From positions 1 to 35,137 of the forward strand of contig JAKADO010000026.1 in NCBI GenBank assembly GCA_021820485.1: 35,137 nucleotides of DNA, given 5' to 3'. Within the stretch, counting starts at the first letter, position 1, and every line of letters begins with the position of its first letter. A program made the translations under genes and the position numbers. The notes beneath the pieces are model-generated. The model ran no database searches. It was not told the DNA's origin and saw only the letters and a list, made by a program, of their open reading frames with translations. The DNA comes from Bacillota bacterium (lineage in GTDB: Bacteria; Bacillota; Sulfobacillia; Sulfobacillales; Sulfobacillaceae). Below are positions 14,181 through 22,312 of the stretch, piece by piece.

Positions 14181-15452
14181 ATGGCAAAGAACCCGTCCCT
14201 TGGGCGCAACGGCCGCTTTCTAGCGCTTTCCGCAGCGCAGCTTCTGTCCAACTTTGGGTCTTGGCTCCTGATCTTGGCCGTGTTTGTGCTAATCGCCATT
14301 CGCTGGCACTTTGGTGCGCTGGCGGTGTCATTCGCCATGGTTGTCTTAGTGGCTCCCTCAATGGCCATCCGTCCCGTGGCAGGCTCCTTGGCCGATCGCC
14401 GAGACCGGCGCTGGCTGATGATTCTCTCCAACCTCGTCAGCGCCGCCATCGTCTTCGGCCTCTTTTTCGTCCAAACGCTGTGGGAACTCTACGTGGGGTT
14501 GGCCTTGCTCGGCCTCACCGATTCCTTCTTTTCACCTGCGGAAAGCGGCATGCTGAAGGAACTGGTTCCGGACGAGCAGATGGGGCAAGCCATGTCCATT
14601 CGGACCATCATTGCGCAAGGCACCAAGATTGTTGGACCCAGCCTCAGCGGCGTGTTGGTGGCCTTATTCGGCGCACGCATCCCCTTTGCCATTGATGCGG
14701 CAGCCTTTGTGCTGTCGACGGCCATCATCCTATTCATTCCCGGAGGCCGCGCCCATCTCTATTCCACGAATGACGGCGCCATGTCGACCGACAAGCCGCG
14801 ATACACCGACGGATTCCGTTACCTCTTTCAGAACGCCACCCTGCGCTGGCTGGTGTGGTTTTTCGGGCTGATGCTGCTGGTTCTGCAGATGACCGACGCA
14901 CAGTTCGTGACGCTGTTGAAACACACGCCCCATGCCAGCCGGACGCTCGGCTTGGCCATGTCCGCGTCCGGCATTGGCATGGCGCTGCTGGCCACCACCA
15001 TGGGCCGCGTGGCCACGCACCGCGCGCTGGCTTGGATGGCCCTCGGATCGATGGGGCTGGGCATTGGCTATGCGGGGTCCGCTTTTTTGGTCCTGAATCG
15101 CCTGCCGCTGGCCATTCCTCCGCTCCTGTTGGTGGTCGGCGCTGCGGCGGCCGCCGGGATGATCCCTTTTCAAACCGCCTTGCAGCGCAATGTGCCGGTG
15201 GACTGGACCGGCCGCGTCATGGCGGCCGTGGGCATGGTGAGTTCCGCCGCGGTGGTCATCGGCCCGATGGTCGGCGGCGCCATCATGCGCATGATTGGCG
15301 TTATTCCGACTTTTCTCCTGAACGGGACAATGCTCTTTGCCCTCGGCCTGGTTGTCTCGGTGGTAACATGGAGTCGAAGGAGGGTGCGCAATGCCGAAGG
15401 TGAGCGAGACGTACAAGGAGGAACGACGGACACACCTGGTATCAGCGGCTGA
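14181..15452 (+). CDS. MFS efflux transporter
   Basis: A 423-residue major facilitator protein with about twelve membrane helices. The conserved loop after helix 2 reads GSLADRRDRRW (motif A form), and helix 1 starts FLALSAAQLLSNFGSWLL, typical of MFS_3/EntS-type exporters driven by the proton gradient. The substrate cannot be read from the sequence. ATG 14181 is chosen because AGGAGG lies 7 nt upstream; longer frames from 14154 would start inside the operator. The C-terminal cytoplasmic tail overlaps the start of the tetR gene by 62 nt, so the two are co-translated. A TetR-controlled exporter of this kind usually confers tolerance to a toxic compound or exports a metabolite. Confidence 0.92.
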   Translation: MAKNPSLGRNGRFLALSAAQLLSNFGSWLLILAVFVLIAIRWHFGALAVSFAMVVLVAPSMAIRPVAGSLADRRDRRWLMILSNLVSAAIVFGLFFVQTLWELYVGLALLGLTDSFFSPAESGMLKELVPDEQMGQAMSIRTIIAQGTKIVGPSLSGVLVALFGARIPFAIDAAAFVLSTAIILFIPGGRAHLYSTNDGAMSTDKPRYTDGFRYLFQNATLRWLVWFFGLMLLVLQMTDAQFVTLLKHTPHASRTLGLAMSASGIGMALLATTMGRVATHRALAWMALGSMGLGIGYAGSAFLVLNRLPLAIPPLLLVVGAAAAAGMIPFQTALQRNVPVDWTGRVMAAVGMVSSAAVVIGPMVGGAIMRMIGVIPTFLLNGTMLFALGLVVSVVTWSRRRVRNAEGERDVQGGTTDTPGISG

Positions 15453-16050
15453 AAGGGTCTTTCTCGGGCAAGGCTACGTGCGCACCACGGTGCAGGACAT
15501 ATTGACGGAAGCCGGCGTGAGCCGAGGCGGCCTCTATCTCTACTTTGGCAACAAGGCCGAGATTTTCGAAGCGGTTCTGGAGCGGCAAGACCAACACGTG
15601 CTGGAACAGCTCCGGCGCGTCCGCCAGAGCCCAGAACCCATTGGTCCGGCCCTGCTGGAACTGGCCAATCCCGGACCTGTCGAACCCGAAGCGCGGCGCC
15701 GCGTGGCCATGGTAGTGGAGTATAGCCTCGAACACCGCGACGACCCAGAACGCCGCGCCAAACTCACGGACCGGCTGGACCGCGCCGAGGCAGCCTTGGT
15801 GGATCTCTTGCAAGAGGGCGTTCATCGTGGCGAATTTCACCCCAGGCTCCCTCTCCGCACCATCGCCCTGTTTCTCATTCAGGCACAGGACGGTTGGTCG
15901 ATACATATGGCCGTCTGGGGGGAAAGCAATCGGACCGGGGCCGACTACAGCGCGGCAATGAGCGTCTTTATGCGCCACAGTCTGGGCATGGTGGACGCCA
16001 CCCGAGAAGACGAAAAATCTGGTAAACTGACCGACGAGTGGAGAACCTAA
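15391..16050 (+). CDS. TetR-family transcriptional regulator
   Basis: A 219-residue TetR/AcrR-type repressor. The N-terminal HTH is clear: AERVFLGQGYVRTTVQDILTEAGVSRGGLYLYFGNKAEIFEAVLE (residues about 20-64). The rest is a helical ligand-binding domain. The gene overlaps the end of the MFS gene by 62 nt, and its SD (GGAGGG) lies within that overlap. It probably binds the two CGACA-nnnn-TGTCG dyads in the operon promoter at 14113-14161 and is released by the exported compound. This is inferred from position and from the symmetry of the site. The glutaredoxin gene begins 15 nt after its stop. Confidence 0.94.
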   Translation: MPKVSETYKEERRTHLVSAAERVFLGQGYVRTTVQDILTEAGVSRGGLYLYFGNKAEIFEAVLERQDQHVLEQLRRVRQSPEPIGPALLELANPGPVEPEARRRVAMVVEYSLEHRDDPERRAKLTDRLDRAEAALVDLLQEGVHRGEFHPRLPLRTIALFLIQAQDGWSIHMAVWGESNRTGADYSAAMSVFMRHSLGMVDATREDEKSGKLTDEWRT

Positions 16051-16065
16051 GAGTGGAGGGATACG

Positions 16066-16311
16066 ATGGAGACCAAGGTGATTGTCTATACCCAACCGGG
16101 TTGAAGCGCCTGCGCCCAAGAAGCAGCGTGGCTGCAGGAAAAGAAGATTCCCTATGAAGACCGCAACATTCGCGCCAACCGCGACTATCTGCAGCATTTA
16201 AGCGATCTGGGTTCCATGGGGACGCCGACCACCATTGTGGAAAAAGATGGCCAAAAGCACGTCATTATCGGCTTTCGCAAGGCGGAGCTGGAAAAGCTGC
16301 TGGAAGGCTAA
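16066..16311 (+). CDS. Glutaredoxin-like selenoprotein, UGA (Sec) at codon 13
   Basis: An 81-residue glutaredoxin/NrdH-like protein if the in-frame TGA at 16102-16104 is read as selenocysteine. It starts METKVIVYTQPG, then U, then SAC, so the active site is UxxC in place of CxxC. The frame continues intact with QEAAWLQEKKIPYEDRNIRAN, the cis-Pro block SMGTPTTIVEKDG, and VIIGFRKAELEKLLEG before TAA 16309-16311. ATG 16066 has GGAGG 7 nt upstream. A hairpin at 16123-16135 lies where a bacterial SECIS is expected. The gene follows tetR by 15 nt and is closed by a perfect terminator. Such proteins reduce disulfides. Sec insertion needs SelA/B/C/D, which are not in this window. The alternative is a nonsense mutation of a Cys codon. 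Confidence 0.82.
16123..16135 (+). promoter_or_regulatory. Putative SECIS hairpin
   Basis: GCAGC-GTG-GCTGC is a perfect 5-bp stem with a 3-nt loop that starts with G, beginning 18 nt after the TGA codon. Bacterial SECIS elements are short hairpins within the coding region just 3' of UGA with a G at the loop start. The arms resemble those of the E. coli fdhF element (GCAG...CUGC). Confidence 0.6.
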
Positions 16312-16312
16312 G

Positions 16313-16355
16313 ACGAAAAAAAGAGCTCCCAGATTTCCGGAGCTCTTTTTTTCGT
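16313..16355. terminator. Bidirectional rho-independent terminator
   Basis: A perfect 17-bp inverted repeat (ACGAAAAAAAGAGCTCC and its complement) with a 9-nt loop and T7 on both strands. It ends the MFS-TetR-glutaredoxin operon on the plus strand and the acyltransferase operon on the minus strand. Confidence 0.95.
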
Positions 16356-16356
16356 T

Positions 16357-17502
16357 CTATGACTGCTGAAGCCGGCTCGAAACCGCCGAGCCCTCCGGCT
16401 GACGCACCACCACCGTACGATGAACCTTGGCCCGACCAATAAGCCAAGAACTGATCGGAGTCTTGGAAATGAGCCACATAGCTATTGTGGACACCGCCAG
16501 GAGCAATGCGACTGTCAGTGCATCGAGCCAATAGGACGCCTGATCCAAGTGAAATTGCGACAGCAGGTTGGTCCACAGTTGAAGCAGCATCGGATGACAC
16601 AGATAGATGCCGAAACTCAGGTCAGCCAACCATTTAACCAAGGGCCAACGCCCCGGGGTGATGGCTCGAGCCGCCTCATAACGCACGCCGATGGCCGCCA
16701 AGAGGACAATGCTCATGACCGCCCAAGGCACCATGGCAGGCTGCAGAACGGAGTCCCCCAGCGTCATGTTGCCGCCGAGATAGGTTTCGAGGAAAAACTC
16801 GGCCAACATCAGCGCCGCTGTGCCCGCACTCACCCAAATCACCAAACCCAGGTGGGTCCTCAACCATTCCCGAATCGCGGGCCAGTGCAGGGCAGCGATG
16901 CCGCCGACCACAAAGAATAGGGTGTAGGTCCACACCTCGTCCCCGGTGTACTGGTTCAAAAAGAAGGTGGGATGCGGCCCAATCCCGTACTGGTCGTACG
17001 CCATCAAAGCCATTTGAAATGTCAGCGCCCCCAAAAACACCCAAACGGGGTGCTTCTTCGCGACCCGCATAAGCGCAAGAAACAGGGGCAAGACCAGATA
17101 GAACTGCATCGTGATGAGCAGGTAATAGAGATGGAACCACGCTCCGCCATCCAAGAGGTTCTTCCCGTACGTCAAGAAAAAAACGCCCACCCCAGCAAAC
17201 GTGCCGAAGAGCAGCATATATCCTGCACTCCAAATCATGTACGGAAAGAGCACCAGTTTGTAACGCTTGATCCACACTTCTTTCCACTTCAACTGCTTGC
17301 CAAACAAGGAGAAGGTGAGCACGAACCCCGTCAGTGCCATGAACGATTCCCGCGTAAAGTGGAGAATCGACAAAATGGCGCCTGACGCGACCCATCCGCC
17401 CCCATTTGCCATATACCAGGTGGAGTGGACAGCCACCACTGACGCAATGGTCAGCGCCCGCACAAAGTCGGCCGCTTCCACATAGCGCTTTTTTTCCGCC
17501 AC
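16357..17502 (-). CDS. Membrane acyltransferase, AT3/OafA family
   Basis: A 381-residue protein with about ten membrane helices. The N-terminal block YVEAADFVRALTIASVVAVHSTW has the conserved Arg and His of acyltransferase-3 enzymes, which move acyl groups onto extracytoplasmic sugars or lipids. LSFGIYLCHPMLLQL near the C-terminus is another typical block. The acceptor is unknown. The GTG start at 17502 shares its G with the TAG stop of the ligase gene and has GGAGG 9 nt upstream, so translation is coupled. It is the last gene of the MFS-ligase-acyltransferase operon, ending at the shared terminator. Confidence 0.88.
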   Translation of the reverse strand: MAEKKRYVEAADFVRALTIASVVAVHSTWYMANGGGWVASGAILSILHFTRESFMALTGFVLTFSLFGKQLKWKEVWIKRYKLVLFPYMIWSAGYMLLFGTFAGVGVFFLTYGKNLLDGGAWFHLYYLLITMQFYLVLPLFLALMRVAKKHPVWVFLGALTFQMALMAYDQYGIGPHPTFFLNQYTGDEVWTYTLFFVVGGIAALHWPAIREWLRTHLGLVIWVSAGTAALMLAEFFLETYLGGNMTLGDSVLQPAMVPWAVMSIVLLAAIGVRYEAARAITPGRWPLVKWLADLSFGIYLCHPMLLQLWTNLLSQFHLDQASYWLDALTVALLLAVSTIAMWLISKTPISSWLIGRAKVHRTVVVRQPEGSAVSSRLQQS

Positions 17503-18932
17503 TACCAGGCGCCTCCTTCGCGTACCTGTTGGCGTAAGTCTTGCCGCGCGATCTTACCGGTACTGCCCTTAGGCAGGCTCTTGACAACAAAATATTCCGC
17601 TGGACGCTTGAACCGAGCCAAGCCTTGCTCCGCCCACTCATCCAGCCCTTCAATAGTGAGGGCATCCTCATCAGTTGCCACGACGAACGCAACCGGTTCT
17701 TCGCCCAAAATGGGGTGCGGTCGGCCCACGACAGCACAGTCGGCCACCTTGGCATGAGCCAAGAGCCACTCTTCAACCTCGCGCGGAAAGATCTTCTCGC
17801 CGCCACGGTTAATGATATCGCGACTTCGTCCATCTAAATAGAGGAAACCATCGCCATCGAGGTAGCCCAAGTCGCCAGTCGGATACCATCCGTCATGCAT
17901 CACACGTCGAGCCCATTGATTCGGTCCCCAGTTGGGGTCAATCACCCCGGCGCCGCGGATTTCCACCGCTCCCCGCTCGCCCGCCGCCATCACCGCGCCG
18001 CCCTCAGCCACCACACGCACCTCAATGCCATGCGGCCGACCCACCGAGCCCGTACGAGTGCCTTCGCCCGGCAGCGGATTGGCGGTGATTTGGCTTCCCG
18101 CCTCGGTCATTCCATAGGTCTCCACCACACCAATGCCGAACCGCGCTTCGATGCGCTCTTTGGTGGCTCGTGGAAGCGGCGCCGACGCCGATCGCATAAA
18201 GCGAATGCGCTGGGGCTGGTGCGGTTCCTCCGTTCGCTGGCTCAGCACCATCAAGATGGAAGGCACGGCGTTAATCCAGGAGATGTTCTCCGCTTCGACC
18301 AAATCCCAGAACCCGGACGCATGAAACCCATCCGAAACCAAGAGGCTGCTTCCCGCCACCAAACTCCCCAGAACCGCCACCACCAAGGCATTGATGTGAA
18401 AAAGCGGCAATGGCGAAAACCCGCGGTCCGAGGGGACCAGCCGATGTGCGCTGGCAACCTGCCGCGCCGTATGGATCAGCGCCTCCAAGGAGAGACCGAC
18501 GGGCTTGGGATCGCCCGTGGATCCTGAGGTCAGCAGAATGACGCCAGCGCCGCTCTGCCCCCGCTTGAGGACCAACGGGGAGGCTAACACGGTAGGCGGA
18601 TGCTCCCCATCGAAGAAATAGGTCGCTCCGCTCTTGTCCACGGTCCGACGGACGTCATCCTCCGGCGCCGATGGATTGATCGGGACCGCGACCGCGTCAG
18701 CCGCCAGCACCGCCAGAAACCAAAGGATAAACTGTCCCGGGTCAGCGATCTGAAGCGCGACCCGTTGTCCCGGATGCACCGCCCATCCCTTGAGAGCGGC
18801 CCCGCGTTGCTGAGTCTCGTTGAAGACTTCCTCGTAGCTCCACCGGCCGCCCGTGGTGCTGGCGAGATACTCACGGTCCGAACGCCGTGCGCTCAACAAC
18901 TCCATCAAGGTCACCGTCTGCTGCTTTGCCAT
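17502..18932 (-). CDS. AMP-forming acyl-CoA synthetase/ligase (ANL family)
   Basis: A 476-residue enzyme that activates a carboxylic acid as its acyl-AMP and probably passes it to CoA. The ANL motifs are all present: LLTSGSTGDPKPV (ATP loop, residues about 132-144), ETYGMTEAGSQ, GWYPTGDLGYLDGDGFLYLDGR with the hinge Asp, and PKGSTGKIAR with the C-terminal catalytic Lys. It is shorter than most acyl-CoA synthetases (about 500-560). The acid is not predictable from the sequence. ATG 18932 has GGGGAGG 6 nt upstream, 21 nt after the MFS stop. Position suggests that it uses an acid imported by the upstream carrier. Confidence 0.92.
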   Translation of the reverse strand: MAKQQTVTLMELLSARRSDREYLASTTGGRWSYEEVFNETQQRGAALKGWAVHPGQRVALQIADPGQFILWFLAVLAADAVAVPINPSAPEDDVRRTVDKSGATYFFDGEHPPTVLASPLVLKRGQSGAGVILLTSGSTGDPKPVGLSLEALIHTARQVASAHRLVPSDRGFSPLPLFHINALVVAVLGSLVAGSSLLVSDGFHASGFWDLVEAENISWINAVPSILMVLSQRTEEPHQPQRIRFMRSASAPLPRATKERIEARFGIGVVETYGMTEAGSQITANPLPGEGTRTGSVGRPHGIEVRVVAEGGAVMAAGERGAVEIRGAGVIDPNWGPNQWARRVMHDGWYPTGDLGYLDGDGFLYLDGRSRDIINRGGEKIFPREVEEWLLAHAKVADCAVVGRPHPILGEEPVAFVVATDEDALTIEGLDEWAEQGLARFKRPAEYFVVKSLPKGSTGKIARQDLRQQVREGGAW

Positions 18933-18953
18933 AGATTCCTCCCCTTGCGTGCC

Positions 18954-20330
18954 TTAAAGCGCTTTCACAGCCGGTTTGGCCACAACCCGCTCTTCCAAAA
19001 CTCGGCCCCGGGTTTCTCGACCCAGCACCGCCACCGAAAGAGCACCCACAACGGCTACCACGGCAATGAAGACGAAGCTCCCGGTAATTCCGCTCGACGA
19101 CAACATGACCGCCATGATGTAAGGCGCCAGCGCGCCACCCAGAAGCCGCCCCATGCCTTCCGTCAGACCGACACCGGTGCCGCGGATGGCTGTGGGATAT
19201 TGCTCAGCCGTGAAAATCTTAATGGCGGGGTCCACCGAGACCCCGAAGAAGGCCAGAACCATTCCAATCGCGACAATGCTGACCGTAGATCGAACGCCGG
19301 GAAACGCCAGCGCCGCCACCGCCGCAATCAGCGTAAACCCAATGATGACCGGCTTGCGGCCAATCTTCTCCACCAGCCATGCCTCAACAAACTTGCCCGG
19401 AATCGAGGCCGCCATAATCATCGCGGAAAATTCCAGCACCACGGGACCCGTCATGTGTTCCTTGGTAAGAATGGTGGGCATAAAATTCATAATCGCATAG
19501 AACACGAACAGGATGCTCGGAAAGGCCAGCCACAGCATCAGCGTGCGCCGTGCATAAGGGCGCGACCACACCACGCCGAACGGCCGTTTGGGCGTACCGT
19601 CAATGACCAGCGCCTCAATCTCTTGCTGGGCTTCAGCGCCCATGCGACCCAAGATGCTCCGCGCCTCCTCATCCCGATGATGGGCTAAAAGCCAGCGCGG
19701 GGACTCGGGCATAAAGAACGCCAAGACCACAGCGTAGATCAGGCCGGCACCGCCCAAGAAGAAGAGCACCCGCCAGCCGGTGGTCAAACCTGAGGTGCTC
19801 ATAATCCATCCGCCAACCAACGGAGCAGCAAAATATCCAATCGAGAGGAAGGCGTCCAAGATGCCGGCCACACGCCCCCGCATGCGCCGCGGGCTCAATT
19901 CCGCCAAAAGCGTGTACGGCAAGGGGAACATGGCGCCTAGTCCGAGACCCGCCAGGAACCGCAACACCAAAACCGCCTGCCAGCCGGGCGCGAACCCGGT
20001 AAAGAAGGTCAGCAAGGAATAGAGCACCAAGGACGCGACCAAAATTCGCTTGCGCCCGAATCGATCCGCGAGGTAACCTGACGGCACCACGCCAATCACG
20101 ATGCCAACGGTCGCCGACGCCACCAAAAGGCCAGTATCTGATCCCGTCAAATGGAAGAGATGCCGGAACGGCAGCAATACCACGCTCATAAGCCCAATAT
20201 CATAGGATTCAATAAACCAGGCCAAGGCAGCAAGTACCAGCCAAAACGCTTGCGACCGGGTGATCCCCCACATTTTCTTGTCCAATACGAACACCGTCCC
20301 TCTGCCCGTCTGTACATCGTTTGTTATCAT
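18954..20330 (-). CDS. MFS transporter, metabolite:H+ symporter type
   Basis: A 458-residue MFS carrier with twelve predicted membrane helices. Marks are GYLADRFGRKRILVASL (motif A after helix 2), RFLAGLGLGAMFPLPYTLLAELSPRRMRGR (helix 4-5), a central loop with PESPRWLLAHHRDEEAR, and ALVEKIGRKP-like repetition in the second half (WLVEKIGRKPVIIG). The pattern fits the sugar/aromatic-acid proton symporters. ATG 20330 has no clear SD; an in-frame ATG at residue 20 (MWGITRSQAF, directly before helix 1) is an alternative start. It leads an operon with the AMP ligase and acyltransferase, so a carboxylic acid is a plausible substrate (inference). Confidence 0.88.
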   Translation of the reverse strand: MITNDVQTGRGTVFVLDKKMWGITRSQAFWLVLAALAWFIESYDIGLMSVVLLPFRHLFHLTGSDTGLLVASATVGIVIGVVPSGYLADRFGRKRILVASLVLYSLLTFFTGFAPGWQAVLVLRFLAGLGLGAMFPLPYTLLAELSPRRMRGRVAGILDAFLSIGYFAAPLVGGWIMSTSGLTTGWRVLFFLGGAGLIYAVVLAFFMPESPRWLLAHHRDEEARSILGRMGAEAQQEIEALVIDGTPKRPFGVVWSRPYARRTLMLWLAFPSILFVFYAIMNFMPTILTKEHMTGPVVLEFSAMIMAASIPGKFVEAWLVEKIGRKPVIIGFTLIAAVAALAFPGVRSTVSIVAIGMVLAFFGVSVDPAIKIFTAEQYPTAIRGTGVGLTEGMGRLLGGALAPYIMAVMLSSSGITGSFVFIAVVAVVGALSVAVLGRETRGRVLEERVVAKPAVKAL

Positions 20331-20424
20331 ACCAAGAACACATGAACAGGGCCTGAACCCAACCTAAATCTTTCCTGAAGATCCCTGCGGCTAAGCGCGA
20401 TAAATGGCCGTACTACAGCGTATT

Positions 20425-21492
20425 ATGAAGATTGCTATCGTCACGCGGCGTCTGTCCGGGCAGGGCGGCATGGAAACCGCCATCAGCTCTTTAATGAGGG
20501 CTGGGCACGCGCGTCCCGATACCGAAATCGAACTCTGGCTGATGGGGCGCCCCAATGATGAGCGTTGGCTCGGCGCCCTCACCACGCGCATCGCCGCCAT
20601 GGACCGGGGCCCGCGATTTCGATTCCAACTCGCCCCCAAGCTGCCTTTGTACGTGTGGGCGCTCTACCGATGGTTACGCGAGGCCGGGCCGATGAACGCC
20701 CTATGGGTGACGGAGCCTCTCTTGATGCGTGCGGCCCGGTTGGCGCGGGGACGTGCCAAGGTTCCCCTCATTTATTCATGGATTCACTTTCCGCCCTCCC
20801 GCCTGGCCCACGTCGGGTCGATTGCCGCGGCCGACCGGCACTATGCCATCAGCCAAGGCATCGCAGACGCCATTCAGGCGCTCGCGCCGGCCAGTCATCC
20901 GCTCGTGGTCTTCAATCCCCTACCGGAGGCGCCGAAGATGCTCTTCCCAGTGCCCCATCGCCCCACGTTTCTCTATGTGGGACGCCTCGCCAACGCCCAA
21001 AAACGGGTGGATGTGCTGCTGGCAGGCTTGGCCAGGCTGCGGCACCCAGGATGGCAGCTCCACATCGTTGGGGACGGGCCGGACCGGGGGCGCCTGGAGC
21101 ATTTGGCGCGGGATTTGGGATTGGACGGACAGGTGGAGTGGCATGGGTGGCAGTCCCAGGCTTGGCATACCGTAGGCGGCGCCAGTTGCCTCTGCCTTAC
21201 ATCGGACTATGAGGGATTTCCCATGGTGCTCCTGGAGGCCATGGCCCGAGGAATGCCGGCCATCGCCACCGACTGCCCCACGGGACCGCGCGACATCATT
21301 GTGCCCGGGCAAAACGGATATCTCATCCCCCCGGGGAATGACGAAGCCTTCGCCGATGCCGCGCTGCACTTTTTTGACCGGGTTAAGCCGGTCGCTTGGA
21401 CCCGGCGCCGCATCCAGGAGGAGACCATCCGGCGCTTTGATCCGGCCCGGGTTCTGGACCGGATGCTGATGGCGGTGCCCCCGGTTCTCTAA
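20425..21492 (+). CDS. GT4-family glycosyltransferase
   Basis: A 355-residue GT-B fold glycosyltransferase. It starts MKIAIVTRRLSGQGGMETAI, the usual GT4 N-terminus with the Gly-rich loop. The sugar-nucleotide domain has FLYVGRLANAQKRVDVLLAGL, LHIVGDGPDRGRLEHLA and the EGFPMVLLEAMARGMPAIATD block carrying the E-x7-E motif. The overall pattern is like lipopolysaccharide or exopolysaccharide glycosyltransferases of the WaaB type; donor and acceptor are unknown. ATG 20425 is preferred because it fits the family N-terminus, although no SD is visible; an in-frame ATG at 20404 has none either. The stop overlaps the stop of the convergent metal-transporter gene. Confidence 0.9.
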   Translation: MKIAIVTRRLSGQGGMETAISSLMRAGHARPDTEIELWLMGRPNDERWLGALTTRIAAMDRGPRFRFQLAPKLPLYVWALYRWLREAGPMNALWVTEPLLMRAARLARGRAKVPLIYSWIHFPPSRLAHVGSIAAADRHYAISQGIADAIQALAPASHPLVVFNPLPEAPKMLFPVPHRPTFLYVGRLANAQKRVDVLLAGLARLRHPGWQLHIVGDGPDRGRLEHLARDLGLDGQVEWHGWQSQAWHTVGGASCLCLTSDYEGFPMVLLEAMARGMPAIATDCPTGPRDIIVPGQNGYLIPPGNDEAFADAALHFFDRVKPVAWTRRRIQEETIRRFDPARVLDRMLMAVPPVL

Positions 21493-22244
21493 ATCCCTAT
21501 TTGACCTAGTCCAAAGCCAATCAGCGCCCCCACCACGGCTGACAAAGAGACGAGAATCCCAAAGGAAATGGCGCTTCGCAGAAGAGAGGTGCGGGTCAGA
21601 TGGCCCTTTAACGCCCCCAGTGCCAACGCCGCCATCACCGAGAGCGCCCAGCTCGCATTACGGGCTTCAACGAGGGCAATCGGCAATAGGTACGGCAATA
21701 CCGGCGGCGTCGAGCCAATAATCACCGAAATCGCCATCACGGCGGAGTTTTTCAGCGGAGCTTCGGCGCGGTTTTGGTGGATGCCGAGATTCTCCCGCAC
21801 CATAAAATTGAGCCAGCGCGGACGGCTCTTGACGATGTTCTCCGTCACTGTCGGCACGTTGGAGAGCGGGACGCCGATGTCACTTTTTAAAATTCGCGCC
21901 ACATGATGCCGTTCACGATGCGGATGGCGATGAATGGCCTCTTTCTGATCGGCCACCTCTTTCCGCATGAAGTCATTTTCCGAGGAGGTGGCTAGGTAGG
22001 ACCCGACCGCCATCGAGACCATGGCTGCCCCAATTGCAGAAAGCCCCGCAATGAGGATTGCCTTATGGCCTTGGTGGGAGAGCGCTTCCCCTGAGACCAG
22101 GCCGATCGTCGCTACAAGACCGTCGTTGAGGCCGAAAATCGCCTCGCGAATCAGCCCGCTTTGACTCGGCTTCTGTTGCGGCGGAACCCGCTGTCCCACC
22201 GACTTTTGCCGTGTGCGATCGCCCTTGGTTCGAATTGATGACAT
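21489..22244 (-). CDS. VIT1/CCC1-family metal transporter
   Basis: A 251-residue membrane protein of the vacuolar iron transporter family. The family signature REAIFGLNDGLVATIGLVSG opens helix 1 (residues about 33-52), and GSYLATSSENDFMRKEVADQKEAI follows helix 2, as in Fe/Mn-exporting members. A His-rich stretch (HRHPHRERHH) in the cytoplasmic loop could bind metal. Three C-terminal hydrophobic segments complete the fold. It probably removes Fe(II) or Mn(II) from the cytosol (family knowledge, not tested). ATG 22244 has GGGGGTG 5 nt upstream, but that SD lies in a hairpin. The stop overlaps that of the glycosyltransferase gene on the other strand. Confidence 0.92.
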   Translation of the reverse strand: MSSIRTKGDRTRQKSVGQRVPPQQKPSQSGLIREAIFGLNDGLVATIGLVSGEALSHQGHKAILIAGLSAIGAAMVSMAVGSYLATSSENDFMRKEVADQKEAIHRHPHRERHHVARILKSDIGVPLSNVPTVTENIVKSRPRWLNFMVRENLGIHQNRAEAPLKNSAVMAISVIIGSTPPVLPYLLPIALVEARNASWALSVMAALALGALKGHLTRTSLLRSAISFGILVSLSAVVGALIGFGLGQIGI

Positions 22245-22246
22245 AA

Positions 22247-22270
22247 AGACACCCCCGAGAAGGAGTGTCT
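22247..22270 (-). promoter_or_regulatory. SD-sequestering hairpin before the metal transporter
   Basis: On the minus strand AGACACTCC pairs with GGGGTGTCT (nine pairs, one G-U) across a 6-nt loop, ending 2 nt before the ATG at 22244. The GGGGGTG ribosome binding site is within the 3' arm, so translation should need melting or displacement of the stem. Confidence 0.6.
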
Positions 22271-22312
22271 CCGCCAATTGCAGCAGTTATGAAACAGCGC
22301 CTGCAGTAATTT

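Noticed and set aside
16102-16104. TGA read as a simple nonsense mutation in a glutaredoxin pseudogene
   Set aside because: Not fully excluded, but the rest of the frame, SD, SECIS-like hairpin and terminator are intact and the TGA is exactly at the catalytic position.
18600-19688. 362-codon plus-strand frame opposite the ligase and MFS genes
   Set aside because: It crosses two conserved genes on the other strand and has no recognisable domain.
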